DNA of 59,558 bases from NCBI GenBank assembly GCA_035550055.1, contig DASZRO010000087.1, positions 1 to 59,558 on the forward strand. Direction: 5' to 3'. This DNA comes from Mycobacteriales bacterium (GTDB taxonomy: Bacteria > Actinomycetota > Actinomycetes > JAFAQI01). A model generated the notes under the pieces. That model saw only the letters and a program-made list of their open reading frames with translations. It did not search any database and was not told the DNA's origin. Positions 40,656 through 48,684 of the stretch are shown in pieces. Made by a program: the position numbers and the translations under genes. The first letter of the stretch is position 1, and every line of letters starts with the position of its first letter.

Positions 40656-41533
40656 GCCGAGTCGTCGATGGTCGACACGATCTCCTCGGCGAGGCCGGCC
40701 CACGGCCGGACCGGTTGCGGGGCTGCCTGCTGACCCGCCGCGCAGTGCGCGCGAAAGTCACACCAGCCGCACTGCGGCCCGGGCCGCGACGGGAACAGCT
40801 CCTCCATCGCGTCCCGGTCGTCGCCGGCGGCGGCGGAAGCGGCGTGCACCTCGGCAAGCTCCACCCCGATGTCCTCGACGCGGGCGAGCTGACGGGCCAG
40901 CGACTGCTCCGTGTGCTCCCACACCACCACCTCGCCGCTCGGCAGATGATGCAGCTCGACCCGGTGACACGGCAGCCGCATCGTGCTCGCCGCGGCGGCC
41001 GCATAGATCGCCAGCGCGAGTGAGCCTCGCGCGTCGTCAGTCGTCAGCACGTGACGGCCCGTCTTGTAGTCGACGATCACGAGCTCGTCGCCGCGACGGT
41101 CCAGCCGGTCGATGCGCCCCGACAGGGCGAGGCGGCCCGTCTTCATGGCGACGGTTCGCTCGACGCCGAGCGGCTCGTGCGCCGGATCGAGGGTCTCGAC
41201 GTAGCGCTGCGCCATGTCGGCGGCGCGGTCGCGCCAGGCGGACGCGTGCTCGTCGTCCCGGAAGCCGAGCGGCTCCCACTTGTCGTGGATCAGCCGTCGT
41301 ACCGCTTCGGGCGTGCGCTGCTCGACCGGCAGGCTCCACCACGCGGCGAGGGCGGCGTGCACGGCGGCGCCGACCGAGTTGTGCGCCCATGGGGCGCCCT
41401 TGGCGGGCGTCGGCCGGTCGAGGTAGCTGAACCGGTAACGGCGAGGGCAGTCGAGCCAGCTCGTCAGCCGCGACGGCGTCGCCGAGAACAGCCGCGGCGG
41501 CACCGCGAGGTCCAGCGCCCCCTGCTCGGTCAC
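40652..41533 (-). CDS. RecB-family PD-(D/E)xK exonuclease with Fe-S cysteines
   Basis: A 293-residue standalone nuclease domain as in RecB/AddB. It begins with SATPSRLTSWLDCPRRYRF, the first cysteine, then LSGRIDRLDRRGDELVIVDYKTGR holds the metal/catalytic Asp-Asp-x-Lys, and ends with CGWCDFRAHC, the other three cysteines of a 4Fe-4S cluster. There is no helicase motor. GTG 41533 overlaps the DUF6758 stop by 4 bp (GTGA), so the two form an operon. It likely trims or degrades DNA ends alongside AdnAB. Confidence 0.88.
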   Translation of the reverse strand: MTEQGALDLAVPPRLFSATPSRLTSWLDCPRRYRFSYLDRPTPAKGAPWAHNSVGAAVHAALAAWWSLPVEQRTPEAVRRLIHDKWEPLGFRDDEHASAWRDRAADMAQRYVETLDPAHEPLGVERTVAMKTGRLALSGRIDRLDRRGDELVIVDYKTGRHVLTTDDARGSLALAIYAAAAASTMRLPCHRVELHHLPSGEVVVWEHTEQSLARQLARVEDIGVELAEVHAASAAAGDDRDAMEELFPSRPGPQCGWCDFRAHCAAGQQAAPQPVRPWAGLAEEIVSTIDDSA

Positions 41534-42180
41534 GCCCCCAGTCTGGCGGGCACCTGGGACAGTCGCGGGGAGATCGAGCCGAAACCGACCTCGCGTGCCC
41601 CGGTGCGGTCGCGCAGGTCGGTCAGGTGGATCTCGTCGTACATCAGTACGCCGGCGGTCGCCGGCCACACCAGCATCCACAGCCACGCGGCCTGCGCCTC
41701 ACCGAGGAATCCCGCCCGGTCGGGAGCCAGCGGCACGCTCCACAGCGCGGTCGGGTGGGAGGCCGCGATGACCTTGGCGTCGGCCGCTCCGCGCCCGAAG
41801 CCCTCGCCGGGGTCGGGCTCGCTGAGTCCGGCGTGGCGCGCGCCGAGGCCGACGCCGGGCTCCTCGGCGATCACGAGCAGCTCCGCGGGACCGCCGACCG
41901 GACTCGGGCCCGACATCGCGGTCACAGTGGCGCGGGCGCCCGTGCGCTCGTCGCCGGCGTACGCGAAGCCGCTGCAGACCCAGCCGGGCGGCAGCCCGAA
42001 GGCCAGCCACAGCGGCACGTTGGCGCGCTGCGCCACGTGCTCCATCGCGTCAGGGCCGGTATGGCTCAAGACGGTGTACGGCGCCACCGAACCATGCAGC
42101 GCGCACTGCCAGGCGCTCGACCACAGCCCGGGCGCGCGCACCTCGTCGCCGCAGCGCGGGCAGGTCGGAGCGGGGTGCAC
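41530..42180 (-). CDS. DUF6758-like protein
   Basis: A 216-residue protein typical of actinomycetes. A zinc-ribbon-like CPRCG is near residue 6, with one more Cys (WQCALHG) following, then a beta-rich domain with GVLMYDEIHLTDLRD near the C-terminus. The family is uncharacterized; several members sit next to this nuclease. I place the start at GTG 42180, 10 nt after a GAGGA; a TTG further upstream (VLTISHPGEDRAR) is possible but lies within the divergent NUDIX region. The nuclease start overlaps its stop by 4 bp. Confidence 0.7.
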   Translation of the reverse strand: MHPAPTCPRCGDEVRAPGLWSSAWQCALHGSVAPYTVLSHTGPDAMEHVAQRANVPLWLAFGLPPGWVCSGFAYAGDERTGARATVTAMSGPSPVGGPAELLVIAEEPGVGLGARHAGLSEPDPGEGFGRGAADAKVIAASHPTALWSVPLAPDRAGFLGEAQAAWLWMLVWPATAGVLMYDEIHLTDLRDRTGAREVGFGSISPRLSQVPARLGA

Positions 42181-42223
42181 CCTTGCACGGTCCTCACCGG
42201 GATGGGAGATCGTCAAGACCGTG

Positions 42224-42628
42224 ATGCCCCCGGATCCGGCCGGCCAATCGAGCGAGCCGATCGTGTGCGCCGGCGCCGTGATCCGCGACGACGCCGGCCG
42301 ACTGCTGCTGGTCCGCCGCGCGAACCCGCCGGCGAAGGGCAGCTGGACGCTGCCCGGCGGCCGCGTCGAGGCCGGCGAGACCCCACGGCAGGCGGCGGCG
42401 CGCGAAGTCGCCGAGGAGACCGGCCTGACCGTCACGGTCGGTGATCTGCTCGCGACGGTTCCGGTCCTCGGCTACCGCGTCCACGACTTCGCGGCGACCG
42501 TCGTGTCGGGCAGGCTGCAACCGGCCGACGACGCCGCCGACGCGCGGTGGTTCTCGCTTCGCGAGCTCGGCGCCCTGGACCTGTCCCCCGGCCTGCTCGA
42601 CGCCCTTGCCGACATGGGTGTCGGTTAG
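42224..42628 (+). CDS. NUDIX hydrolase
   Basis: A 134-residue NUDIX enzyme. The box GGRVEAGETPRQAAAREVAE followed by ETGL (about 45-68) binds the metal and pyrophosphate of a nucleoside-diphosphate-linked substrate. Short, single-domain; typical MutT-like sanitizers or coenzyme hydrolases, substrate unknown. The start ATG 42224 is preceded directly by GTG 42221; both are plausible. It is divergent from the DUF6758-like gene and its stop overlaps the mscL stop by 4 bp. Confidence 0.85.
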   Translation: MPPDPAGQSSEPIVCAGAVIRDDAGRLLLVRRANPPAKGSWTLPGGRVEAGETPRQAAAREVAEETGLTVTVGDLLATVPVLGYRVHDFAATVVSGRLQPADDAADARWFSLRELGALDLSPGLLDALADMGVG

Positions 42629-43110
42629 GACGCGCTCGCCGCCGGCAGTACGACGGTGCAGAACGCGCAGCGGGTCGCCTCGGCCGAGATCGAGCTCTTG
42701 CACTCCGGGCACACCTTGGTCGGCGTCGCCGGCGCCGGACTGGGCTTGAACCGCTCCATCAGGACGTTCACCGGCCGGACCACGAAGTAGTAGACGACCA
42801 GCCCGATCAGCACCAGCGAGATGACGGAGTTCAGGAAGTCGCCGTACACGAACTGTGCGCCGCCGAGCGTCCAGTGACGCGTCGCGAAGTCCGACGCCTT
42901 GCCGAGCGGGATGCTGACCAGCGGGGTGATGAAGTCCTTGACCAGCGACTGCACCACCGCGGTGAAGGCAGCGCCGATGACGATGCCGACGGCGAGGTCG
43001 ACGACGTTGCCACGCAGGATGAAGCTGCGGAAACCGTCGAGGTCGAGCCGGCGGGCGCCGGTCCGGACCGCGCCGGTGATCCGGTGCATGGGGGGGTCTT
43101 GTTCGCTCAT
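42625..43110 (-). CDS. mscL: Large-conductance mechanosensitive channel MscL with C-terminal zinc ribbon
   Basis: A 161-residue MscL. TM1 is NVVDLAVGIVIGAAFTAVVQ (about 35-54) and TM2 VISLVLIGLVVYYFVVRPV (about 95-113), the pore-forming helices that open in response to membrane tension. After the usual cytoplasmic helix it has a four-cysteine zinc ribbon (VCPECKSS and RCAFCT) not present in E. coli MscL but seen in several actinobacterial and proteobacterial homologs. The start ATG 43110 is standard. It protects against osmotic downshock. Confidence 0.93.
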   Translation of the reverse strand: MSEQDPPMHRITGAVRTGARRLDLDGFRSFILRGNVVDLAVGIVIGAAFTAVVQSLVKDFITPLVSIPLGKASDFATRHWTLGGAQFVYGDFLNSVISLVLIGLVVYYFVVRPVNVLMERFKPSPAPATPTKVCPECKSSISAEATRCAFCTVVLPAASAS

Positions 43111-43134
43111 GCCCGCAGGCTAACCACCACCGCT

Positions 43135-43896
43135 TCAGGTGATCGTCACGCCGCCGTCGACCGCGATCGTCTGGCCGGTGACGTAGCCCGCGGCGTCGGA
43201 GACCAGCCAGACCAGCGTCGCGGCGAGCTCCTCGGGGTCGCCCTTGCGGCCCATCACGACGCGCGACATGACCGCGTCGAGGTAGCCGGGCTTGTACTGG
43301 TCGCTCATCTCGGAGGTGAAGAAGCCAGGCGCGATGCAGTTGACCCGGATGTCCTTGCGAGGCGTCCACTGCTGGGCGAGGTCGCGGGTCAGGCCGACCA
43401 GCGCCGCCTTGGAAGCGGAGTACGCCGCCTGCGGCAGGCCGGCAGTCGTCAGGCCGAGGATGCTGCCGATGTTGACGATCGAGCCGCCGCGGGTCGACGC
43501 GCGGGCGAACGCCTGCGCCATCCAGTAGCAACCGTTGAGGTTGATGTCGATGACCTCACGGAACTGCTCCGGGGTTTCCTTCGTGCTCGGCACCGCCGTA
43601 CCGACTCCTGCGTTGTTGACGAGGATGTCGACGCCCCCGAGCTCCGCGACCGCCGCCGCAACCAGCGCCTCGCAGTCCTCGGGCTTGGACACATCGGTGG
43701 CGACCGCGACGCATCGCCGCCCGGCGGCTTCGACGAGTGACTTGGTCTCGGCCATCCGCTCGACGCGTCGGGCGCCGATCGCGACGTCCGCGCCGGCCTC
43801 GGCGAGGGCTTTCGCGAATGCGACACCGAGCCCGGATGAGGCTCCCGTGACGATCGCCACCTTGCCAGCCAACGAGAAACGATCGAGCACACCCAT
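43135..43896 (-). CDS. SDR-family oxidoreductase (FabG-like)
   Basis: A 253-residue classical short-chain dehydrogenase. TGASSGLG (16-23) binds NADP(H), NNAGVG is the structural motif, and the catalytic Ser-Tyr-Lys are in NIGSILG and QAAYSASKAA. It ends with GQTIAVDGGVTI, the standard C-terminus. Ketoacyl reductases and sugar or steroid dehydrogenases share this pattern, so the substrate is open. ATG 43896 has TAAGGT 8 nt upstream. It is divergent from the MgtE-N gene. Confidence 0.9.
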   Translation of the reverse strand: MGVLDRFSLAGKVAIVTGASSGLGVAFAKALAEAGADVAIGARRVERMAETKSLVEAAGRRCVAVATDVSKPEDCEALVAAAVAELGGVDILVNNAGVGTAVPSTKETPEQFREVIDINLNGCYWMAQAFARASTRGGSIVNIGSILGLTTAGLPQAAYSASKAALVGLTRDLAQQWTPRKDIRVNCIAPGFFTSEMSDQYKPGYLDAVMSRVVMGRKGDPEELAATLVWLVSDAAGYVTGQTIAVDGGVTIT

Positions 43897-43904
43897 GCGG
43901 CCGA

Positions 43905-43910
43905 ACCTTA
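43905..43910 (-). promoter_or_regulatory. -10 element of leaderless SDR gene
   Basis: TAAGGT on the minus strand, 8 nt upstream of ATG 43896. Confidence 0.5.
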
Positions 43911-43964
43911 GTCAACGGTGTCGGCCAAGCCCGCGACGTCCCCGATCCCCCCCAACTCGAGCGG

Positions 43965-43970
43965 TAACCT
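43965..43970 (+). promoter_or_regulatory. -10 element of leaderless MgtE-N/CBS gene
   Basis: TAACCT, 7 nt upstream of ATG 43978. Confidence 0.55.
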
Positions 43971-43977
43971 CCGGATC

Positions 43978-45246
43978 ATGGCCACGGGTACGACGACGCG
44001 CGTTTTCCTTGCGCGTCTGGCCGACCTGACCGTCCTCGACCCGAAGGCGGACCAGGTCGGCCGCGTCCGTGATGCCGTAGTTGCGCTGCGCGGCACCGCG
44101 GCGCCGCCGCGCGTGCTCGGGCTGGTCGTCGAAGTTCAGCCGCGGCGGCGCGTCTTCGTCCCGATGGGACAGGTGACGAGCATCGACGCCGACGCGGTGA
44201 TCGTGCGAGGCCGGATCAACCTGCGACGGTTCGAGCGCCGGGCCGGCGAGACTCTCGCGATCACCGAGCTGCTCGACCGCAAGGTGACGTTGACCGAGGA
44301 CGGCTCGGCGGTGACCGTCGTCGACGTCGCGATGGAGCAGAGCCGGACCCGCGACTGGTTCCTGACCCGGGTCGCGGTCCGATCGGGCGGGTCGAGCTTC
44401 CGCCGCCGCGGGCCGCTGCGCACGCTGGACTGGGAAGCGGTCACCGGCTTCGCCCAGCACGAGGAGGACCAGGGCGCCGCGAACCTGCTCGCGGCTTTCG
44501 ACCAGCTCTCGGCGCCGGACCTCGCTCACGTCCTTCACGAGCTGTCGGAGAAGCGACGCGGGGAGGTCGTCGCGGCGCTCGACGACGAGCGGCTCGCCGA
44601 CGTACTGGAGGAGCTGCCCGAAGACGACCAGGTCGAGATCCTCGCCAAGCTCGAAGGCGAGCGGGCCGCCGACGTCCTCGAGGCGATGGGGCCGGACGAC
44701 GCGGCCGACCTGCTCGGCGAGCTGCCGTCGGACGAGGCGGAGCGGCTGCTCGGGCTGATGGAGCCCGACGAGGCCGACGACGTACGCCGGCTGCTGACCT
44801 ACGCCGACAACTCGGCCGGCGGGATGATGACCAGCGAGCCGATCATCCTGCCGCCCGACGCCACGGTGGCCGAGGCCCTCGCCCGGGTGCGTGACCCGCA
44901 GATCAGCCCCGCCCTGGCCGCCCAGGTCTACGTCTGCCGGCCGCCGACCGAGACCCCGACCGGCAAGTACGTCGGGACCGCGCACATCCAGCGGCTGCTG
45001 CGCGAGCCGCCCTCGACGCTGGTGTCCGGGGTGGTCGACACCCAGATCGACCCGCTCGGACCGGACTGCCCGCTCCAGGAGGTGACGGCGCACCTCGCGA
45101 CGTACAACCTCGTGGCGATCCCGATCGTCGACGACGCGGACCACCTGCTCGGCGCGGTCACCGTCGACGACGTTCTCGACCACCTGCTGCCCGAGGACTG
45201 GCGCGAGCGGCCGTCGGGCGAGGCCGGGGCGTCCCGTGGCGCGTGA
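43978..45246 (+). CDS. MgtE N-terminal-domain and CBS-domain protein without a channel
   Basis: A 422-residue soluble protein. Residues about 5-75 resemble a PRC-barrel (LARLADLTVLD, then RVLGLVVEVQPRRRVFVP), about 165-285 are the acidic superhelix of the MgtE magnesium sensor (ALDDERLADVLEELPEDDQV, AKLEGERAADVLEAMGPDDA) and about 290-410 hold two CBS motifs (MMTSEPIILPPDATVAEAL, NLVAIPIVDDADHLLGAVTV). The membrane pore domain of MgtE is absent. Such actinobacterial proteins may sense magnesium or nucleotides and control the DUF1003 partner downstream, which overlaps its end by 11 bp. ATG 43978 follows TAACCT by 7 nt. Confidence 0.85.
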   Translation: MATGTTTRVFLARLADLTVLDPKADQVGRVRDAVVALRGTAAPPRVLGLVVEVQPRRRVFVPMGQVTSIDADAVIVRGRINLRRFERRAGETLAITELLDRKVTLTEDGSAVTVVDVAMEQSRTRDWFLTRVAVRSGGSSFRRRGPLRTLDWEAVTGFAQHEEDQGAANLLAAFDQLSAPDLAHVLHELSEKRRGEVVAALDDERLADVLEELPEDDQVEILAKLEGERAADVLEAMGPDDAADLLGELPSDEAERLLGLMEPDEADDVRRLLTYADNSAGGMMTSEPIILPPDATVAEALARVRDPQISPALAAQVYVCRPPTETPTGKYVGTAHIQRLLREPPSTLVSGVVDTQIDPLGPDCPLQEVTAHLATYNLVAIPIVDDADHLLGAVTVDDVLDHLLPEDWRERPSGEAGASRGA

Positions 45247-45751
45247 GAACCGCCGCCAGTCGCGGCTCGACCAGCCGCAGGACACCCGCCGCAGCATCGC
45301 GCTGCCCCGCTACAACGCCGACTCGATGGGCCGGATCTCCGAGCGGGTAGCGCGCTTCCTCGGCACCTGGCGGTTCATCGGCTACATGTCGCTGTTCATC
45401 GGCGTCTGGATCATCTACAACGTCGTCGTACCGACCAGCTGGCGCTTCGACCAGTACAGCAACAAGTTCACCCTCCTCACGCTGCTCCTCTCGCTACAGG
45501 CGTCGTACGCCGCGCCGCTGATCCTGCTTGCGCAGAACCGGCAGGCCGACCGCGACCGGGTGCAGTACGAGGCGGACCGGGCGTTGTCGGAGCGGGCGGT
45601 CAACGACACCGAGTACCTGACCCGGGAGATCGCGGCGATCCGGCTCTCACTCGGCGAGGTCGCGACCCGTGACTACATCCGCGGCGAGCTACAGCGCCTG
45701 CTCGACGAGCTCGCCCCCGACCGCCCCGACCCCGAAGCGGATGGCACATAG
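45236..45751 (+). CDS. DUF1003 membrane protein
   Basis: A 171-residue protein with two transmembrane helices (about 47-66, IGYMSLFIGVWIIYNVVV, and 78-99, LLTLLLSLQASYAAPLILLAQ) and a soluble C-terminal helix region. The DUF1003 signature NRQADRDR follows the second helix. It is linked in actinomycetes with MgtE-N/CBS proteins and may be part of a metal-uptake or stress system, but no function is established. GTG 45236 overlaps the upstream gene by 11 bp. The last residues ADGT and the stop are encoded by a family B repeat. Confidence 0.88.
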   Translation: MARENRRQSRLDQPQDTRRSIALPRYNADSMGRISERVARFLGTWRFIGYMSLFIGVWIIYNVVVPTSWRFDQYSNKFTLLTLLLSLQASYAAPLILLAQNRQADRDRVQYEADRALSERAVNDTEYLTREIAAIRLSLGEVATRDYIRGELQRLLDELAPDRPDPEADGT

Positions 45752-45815
45752 CTACCGCTCTGGCTGAGCGGATGGCACATGCGGATTGCTGTAGGCGTAG
45801 CGAGGTGCCATCCGC
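45735..45815. repeat. Hairpin repeat, family B, locus 4 (three cores)
   Basis: Cores at 45735-45749 (AAGCGGATGGCACAT), 45766-45780 (GAGCGGATGGCACAT) and, inverted, 45802-45815 (GAGGTGCCATCCGC). The first covers the end of the DUF1003 gene. The block fills the tandem gap to mrp and can fold into alternative hairpins. Confidence 0.8.
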
Positions 45816-45822
45816 GCCGACG

Positions 45823-45828
45823 TAACCT
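45823..45828 (+). promoter_or_regulatory. -10 element of mrp
   Basis: TAACCT, 9 nt upstream of ATG 45838, directly after a family B block. Confidence 0.45.
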
Positions 45829-45837
45829 GGGGGCACG

Positions 45838-46977
45838 ATGAGCCAGCCCACTTTGCCGAGCGTCGACGCGGTCACCGCGGCACTGGCGACCGTCCAGGAC
45901 CCTGAGATCCACCGCCCGATCACCGACCTCGGCATGGTCGACGACGTCGCGGTCGCCATCGACGGCACGGTCGAGGTCAAGATCCTGTTGACCACGGCCG
46001 GCTGCCCGCTGCGCGATCGGATCACCAACGACGTCACTGCGGCCGTGTCCAAAGTGCCGGGCGTGACGAGCGTCAAGGTCGCACTCGACGTGATGAGCGA
46101 GGAGCAACGTCAGCAGCTGCGCGCCACCTTGCAGGGCGGCCGCCCGCAGCGCCAGATCAGCTTCGCCCAGGCGGGTTCGCTGACCAAGGTCTACGCGATC
46201 GCCAGCGGCAAGGGCGGCGTCGGCAAGTCGTCGACGACCGCGAACCTCGCCGTAGCGATGGCTGCCGCCGGCCACACCGTCGGCATCGTCGACGCCGACG
46301 TCTACGGACACTCGATGCCGCGCATGTTCGGCATCACCACGCCACCGGCGATCGTCGACGGGATGATCGTCCCGCCCGAGGCGTACGGCGTACGAGTCGT
46401 CTCGCCGGGCATGTTCGTCGAAGGCAACCGCCCGATCGCCTGGCGCGGGCCGATGCTGCACCGCGCGCTCGAGCAGCTGCTCGCCGACGTGTTCTGGGGC
46501 GATCTCGACGTCCTCCTGCTCGACCTGCCGCCGGGGACCGGCGACATCGCGATCTCGACCGCTCAGCTGCTGCCCGGCGCCGAGGTGGTGGTCGTCACCA
46601 CGCCGCAGCTCGCCGCCCACGAGGTGGCCGAGCGTGCCGGCTCGGTCGCGATGCAGACCCGGCAGCGCCTCGCCGGAGTCATCGAGAACATGGCCGGTTT
46701 CCCGTGCCCGCACTGCGGCGAGCTGATGGACGTGTTCGGCTCCGGCGGCGGCCAGGCGGTCGCCGACAGCCTCACGGCGCTGGTCGGCGCGCCCGTGCCG
46801 CTGCTGGGTTCGGTGCCGATCGAGCCCGCGATCCGCGAGGGTGGCGACGTCGGTACGCCGGTCGTGGTCGGGGCGCCGGAGTCGGCTGCCGCGAAGGCGT
46901 TCGTCGCCATCGCCACGGAGCTGGCGGGCAAGAAGCGTGGCCTCGCCGGCCGGATGCTGACGCTCAGCCCCGTCTAG
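45838..46977 (+). CDS. mrp: Mrp/NBP35-family Fe-S cluster carrier ATPase
   Basis: A 379-residue scaffold/carrier of iron-sulfur clusters. The N-terminal MIP18/DUF59 domain (1-95) starts PSVDAVTAALATVQDPEIHR; the deviant P-loop ASGKGGVGKSSTTAN is at 122-136; the cluster-binding CxxC is in FPCPHCGELMDVFG (about 285). Mrp hands clusters to apo-proteins. It stands between the DUF1003 and tatB genes as in mycobacteria (Rv1229c). No ribosome binding site is clear; TAACCT lies 9 nt upstream. Confidence 0.95.
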   Translation: MSQPTLPSVDAVTAALATVQDPEIHRPITDLGMVDDVAVAIDGTVEVKILLTTAGCPLRDRITNDVTAAVSKVPGVTSVKVALDVMSEEQRQQLRATLQGGRPQRQISFAQAGSLTKVYAIASGKGGVGKSSTTANLAVAMAAAGHTVGIVDADVYGHSMPRMFGITTPPAIVDGMIVPPEAYGVRVVSPGMFVEGNRPIAWRGPMLHRALEQLLADVFWGDLDVLLLDLPPGTGDIAISTAQLLPGAEVVVVTTPQLAAHEVAERAGSVAMQTRQRLAGVIENMAGFPCPHCGELMDVFGSGGGQAVADSLTALVGAPVPLLGSVPIEPAIREGGDVGTPVVVGAPESAAAKAFVAIATELAGKKRGLAGRMLTLSPV

Positions 46978-47025
46978 GCAACCCACCGCCACGACCCGTC
47001 GGCGTACCGCTGAGGTCGCCTCAGG

Positions 47026-47352
47026 TCAGGTCGCGTCGTCGTCGTACGGCGGCCGCTCGCCGGCCTGGAGGGCCACGGTCGCGCGGCGTTGCCGGGGCGC
47101 GACCGGGGAGTCGTCGTCGGTGAAGATGTCCTCGACGAAGCGCCGCGGATGCAGACCACGCAGGTCCAAGTCCGCCAGCTCGGGACCGAGCTCGGCCTTC
47201 AGGTCGCTCGCGGCACCGCGCGCCATCGCCCGCAGCTCGCGCAGCATCCGCGCCGCGTCAGACGCCGCCTTCGGCAGCCGATCCGGGCCGAAGATGAGCA
47301 GCCCGAGGATCGCAAGGACGAGGACCTCTTCCCAACCGAGGTTCCCGAGCAC
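47026..47352 (-). CDS. tatB: Sec-independent protein translocase subunit TatB
   Basis: A 108-residue TatB. The N-terminal transmembrane helix (4-22, NLGWEEVLVLAILGLLIFG) is followed by the conserved GPDRLPKAA and an amphipathic helix (ASDAARMLRELRAMARGAAS), then an acidic tail. It forms the receptor for twin-arginine signal peptides with TatC, which is elsewhere. The position between mrp and htrA follows the actinobacterial order (Rv1224). The start is GTG 47352. Confidence 0.93.
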   Translation of the reverse strand: MLGNLGWEEVLVLAILGLLIFGPDRLPKAASDAARMLRELRAMARGAASDLKAELGPELADLDLRGLHPRRFVEDIFTDDDSPVAPRQRRATVALQAGERPPYDDDAT

Positions 47353-47391
47353 GCGTCAAGGCTAGCCCCGCCGCGGGCGGTGTCACGAAGC

Positions 47392-48630
47392 TCAGGTGCT
47401 GCGGCTCGACCCGAGCACGAGGGAGACCTCGTGGCGATGCCCGTCGCGCAGATAGGTCAACGTGATCCGGTCGCCCGGCACCCGGCTGCGGATCGCGACG
47501 ATCAGCTCGTCGGCCGTCGTGATCCGCTCGCCGTTGACCGCGACGATGATGTCCCCCGGCTCCAGCCCGGCCTTCGCCGCGGGGCCACCCGGGGTCACCG
47601 CGTCGGCGTCGGAGCCGGACCCGATCTCGGCGCCGTCCCCGGCGTACGCCGCGTTGAGCTGGACGCCGATGATGGCGTGCGTCGAGTAGCCCCTCGTGAT
47701 GATCTGCTCGGCGATCCGCTTCGCCTCGTTGATCGGGATCGCGAAGCCCAACCCGATGCTGCCGGTCTGCTGGCCGGAGATCCCCTCCGAGGACAGGGAC
47801 GCGATCGCGGAGTTCACCCCGATCACCCGGCCTTCGATGTCCACCAACGGTCCGCCGGAGTTGCCGGGGTTGATCGCGGCGTCCGTCTGGATCGCGTCGA
47901 TCACGTCATCCGGGATGCCCTGCTCCCCGCCCGCCTCGACGGGTCGGTTCAACGCGCTGATGATGCCGCTGGTCACGGTGCCGGCGAGGCCGAGCGGTGA
48001 CCCGACGGCGACCACGGTGTCGCCGACCGCGAGGTCGTCGGAGTTCCCGAGCGCGACCGGTACGAGGTCGCGCACGCCCGTCACCTTGATGATGGCGATG
48101 TCGTCGACGGTGTCGGGATGGCCGACGATCTTCGCCGATACCCGGTCCTTGTCCGGAAGGATCACCGACAGGCTGCCGCCCGCGGCGGCGGCAGCGATCA
48201 CGTGGTTGTTGGTCATGATGAAACCGGCCTTGCTCAACACGATGCCGGAACCGGTGTCGCCGCCGTCGTGTGACTTCACCTGGATCGACACGACGCTGGG
48301 CAGGATGAGCCGGGCCACCGCGGCCACCGAGTCAGTGCCGCCGCTGCTGATGTCCGGCTCGCTGGTCGCACCGAGCGTCACCGTACGCACCGAGCCGTCG
48401 GTGCCGTCGTGGTCGTGGACGACGAGCCCGCCGACTGCGCCTCCGAGCACCGCCGCGACGACGGCGATGAGGGCGGCGACCATGACGCTCACCCCCGCCG
48501 TACGCTCCCGCGGCGGTTTGGCGCCCGGAGCGGGAGCGCCAGTCGGCGGCGGAGACCACCACTGGGCGGGCGGTTGCGCCGGAGGCTGGATGGGCGGCTG
48601 CGGAGGCGGCCAGCCGTCGCGCTCAGTCAT
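47392..48630 (-). CDS. htrA: HtrA-like S1C serine protease
   Basis: A 412-residue membrane-anchored DegP/HtrA protease. A Pro-rich cytoplasmic segment (1-40) is followed by one helix (48-70), the trypsin-like domain with H143, D177 and S258 (TNNHVIA, VDDIAI, GNSGGPL), then a PDZ domain (about 310-405, QLNAAYAG to LRDGHRHEV). It degrades misfolded proteins outside the membrane and handles envelope stress. ATG 48630 is preceded by GACAAT at 7 nt, so it is probably leaderless. In mycobacteria sigE and rseA sit beside it; here they are absent. Confidence 0.93.
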   Translation of the reverse strand: MTERDGWPPPQPPIQPPAQPPAQWWSPPPTGAPAPGAKPPRERTAGVSVMVAALIAVVAAVLGGAVGGLVVHDHDGTDGSVRTVTLGATSEPDISSGGTDSVAAVARLILPSVVSIQVKSHDGGDTGSGIVLSKAGFIMTNNHVIAAAAAGGSLSVILPDKDRVSAKIVGHPDTVDDIAIIKVTGVRDLVPVALGNSDDLAVGDTVVAVGSPLGLAGTVTSGIISALNRPVEAGGEQGIPDDVIDAIQTDAAINPGNSGGPLVDIEGRVIGVNSAIASLSSEGISGQQTGSIGLGFAIPINEAKRIAEQIITRGYSTHAIIGVQLNAAYAGDGAEIGSGSDADAVTPGGPAAKAGLEPGDIIVAVNGERITTADELIVAIRSRVPGDRITLTYLRDGHRHEVSLVLGSSRST

Positions 48631-48637
48631 GCCATCC

Positions 48638-48643
48638 ATTGTC
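48638..48643 (-). promoter_or_regulatory. -10 element of leaderless htrA
   Basis: GACAAT on the minus strand, 7 nt upstream of ATG 48630. The same hexamer precedes the HxlR gene. Confidence 0.5.
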
Positions 48644-48672
48644 AGGTACGCCCGCCGCGGCGCCGACGTGGA

Positions 48673-48678
48673 TACGCT
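48673..48678 (+). promoter_or_regulatory. -10 element of leaderless methyltransferase gene
   Basis: TACGCT, 6 nt upstream of GTG 48685. Confidence 0.5.
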
Positions 48679-48684
48679 GACGCC

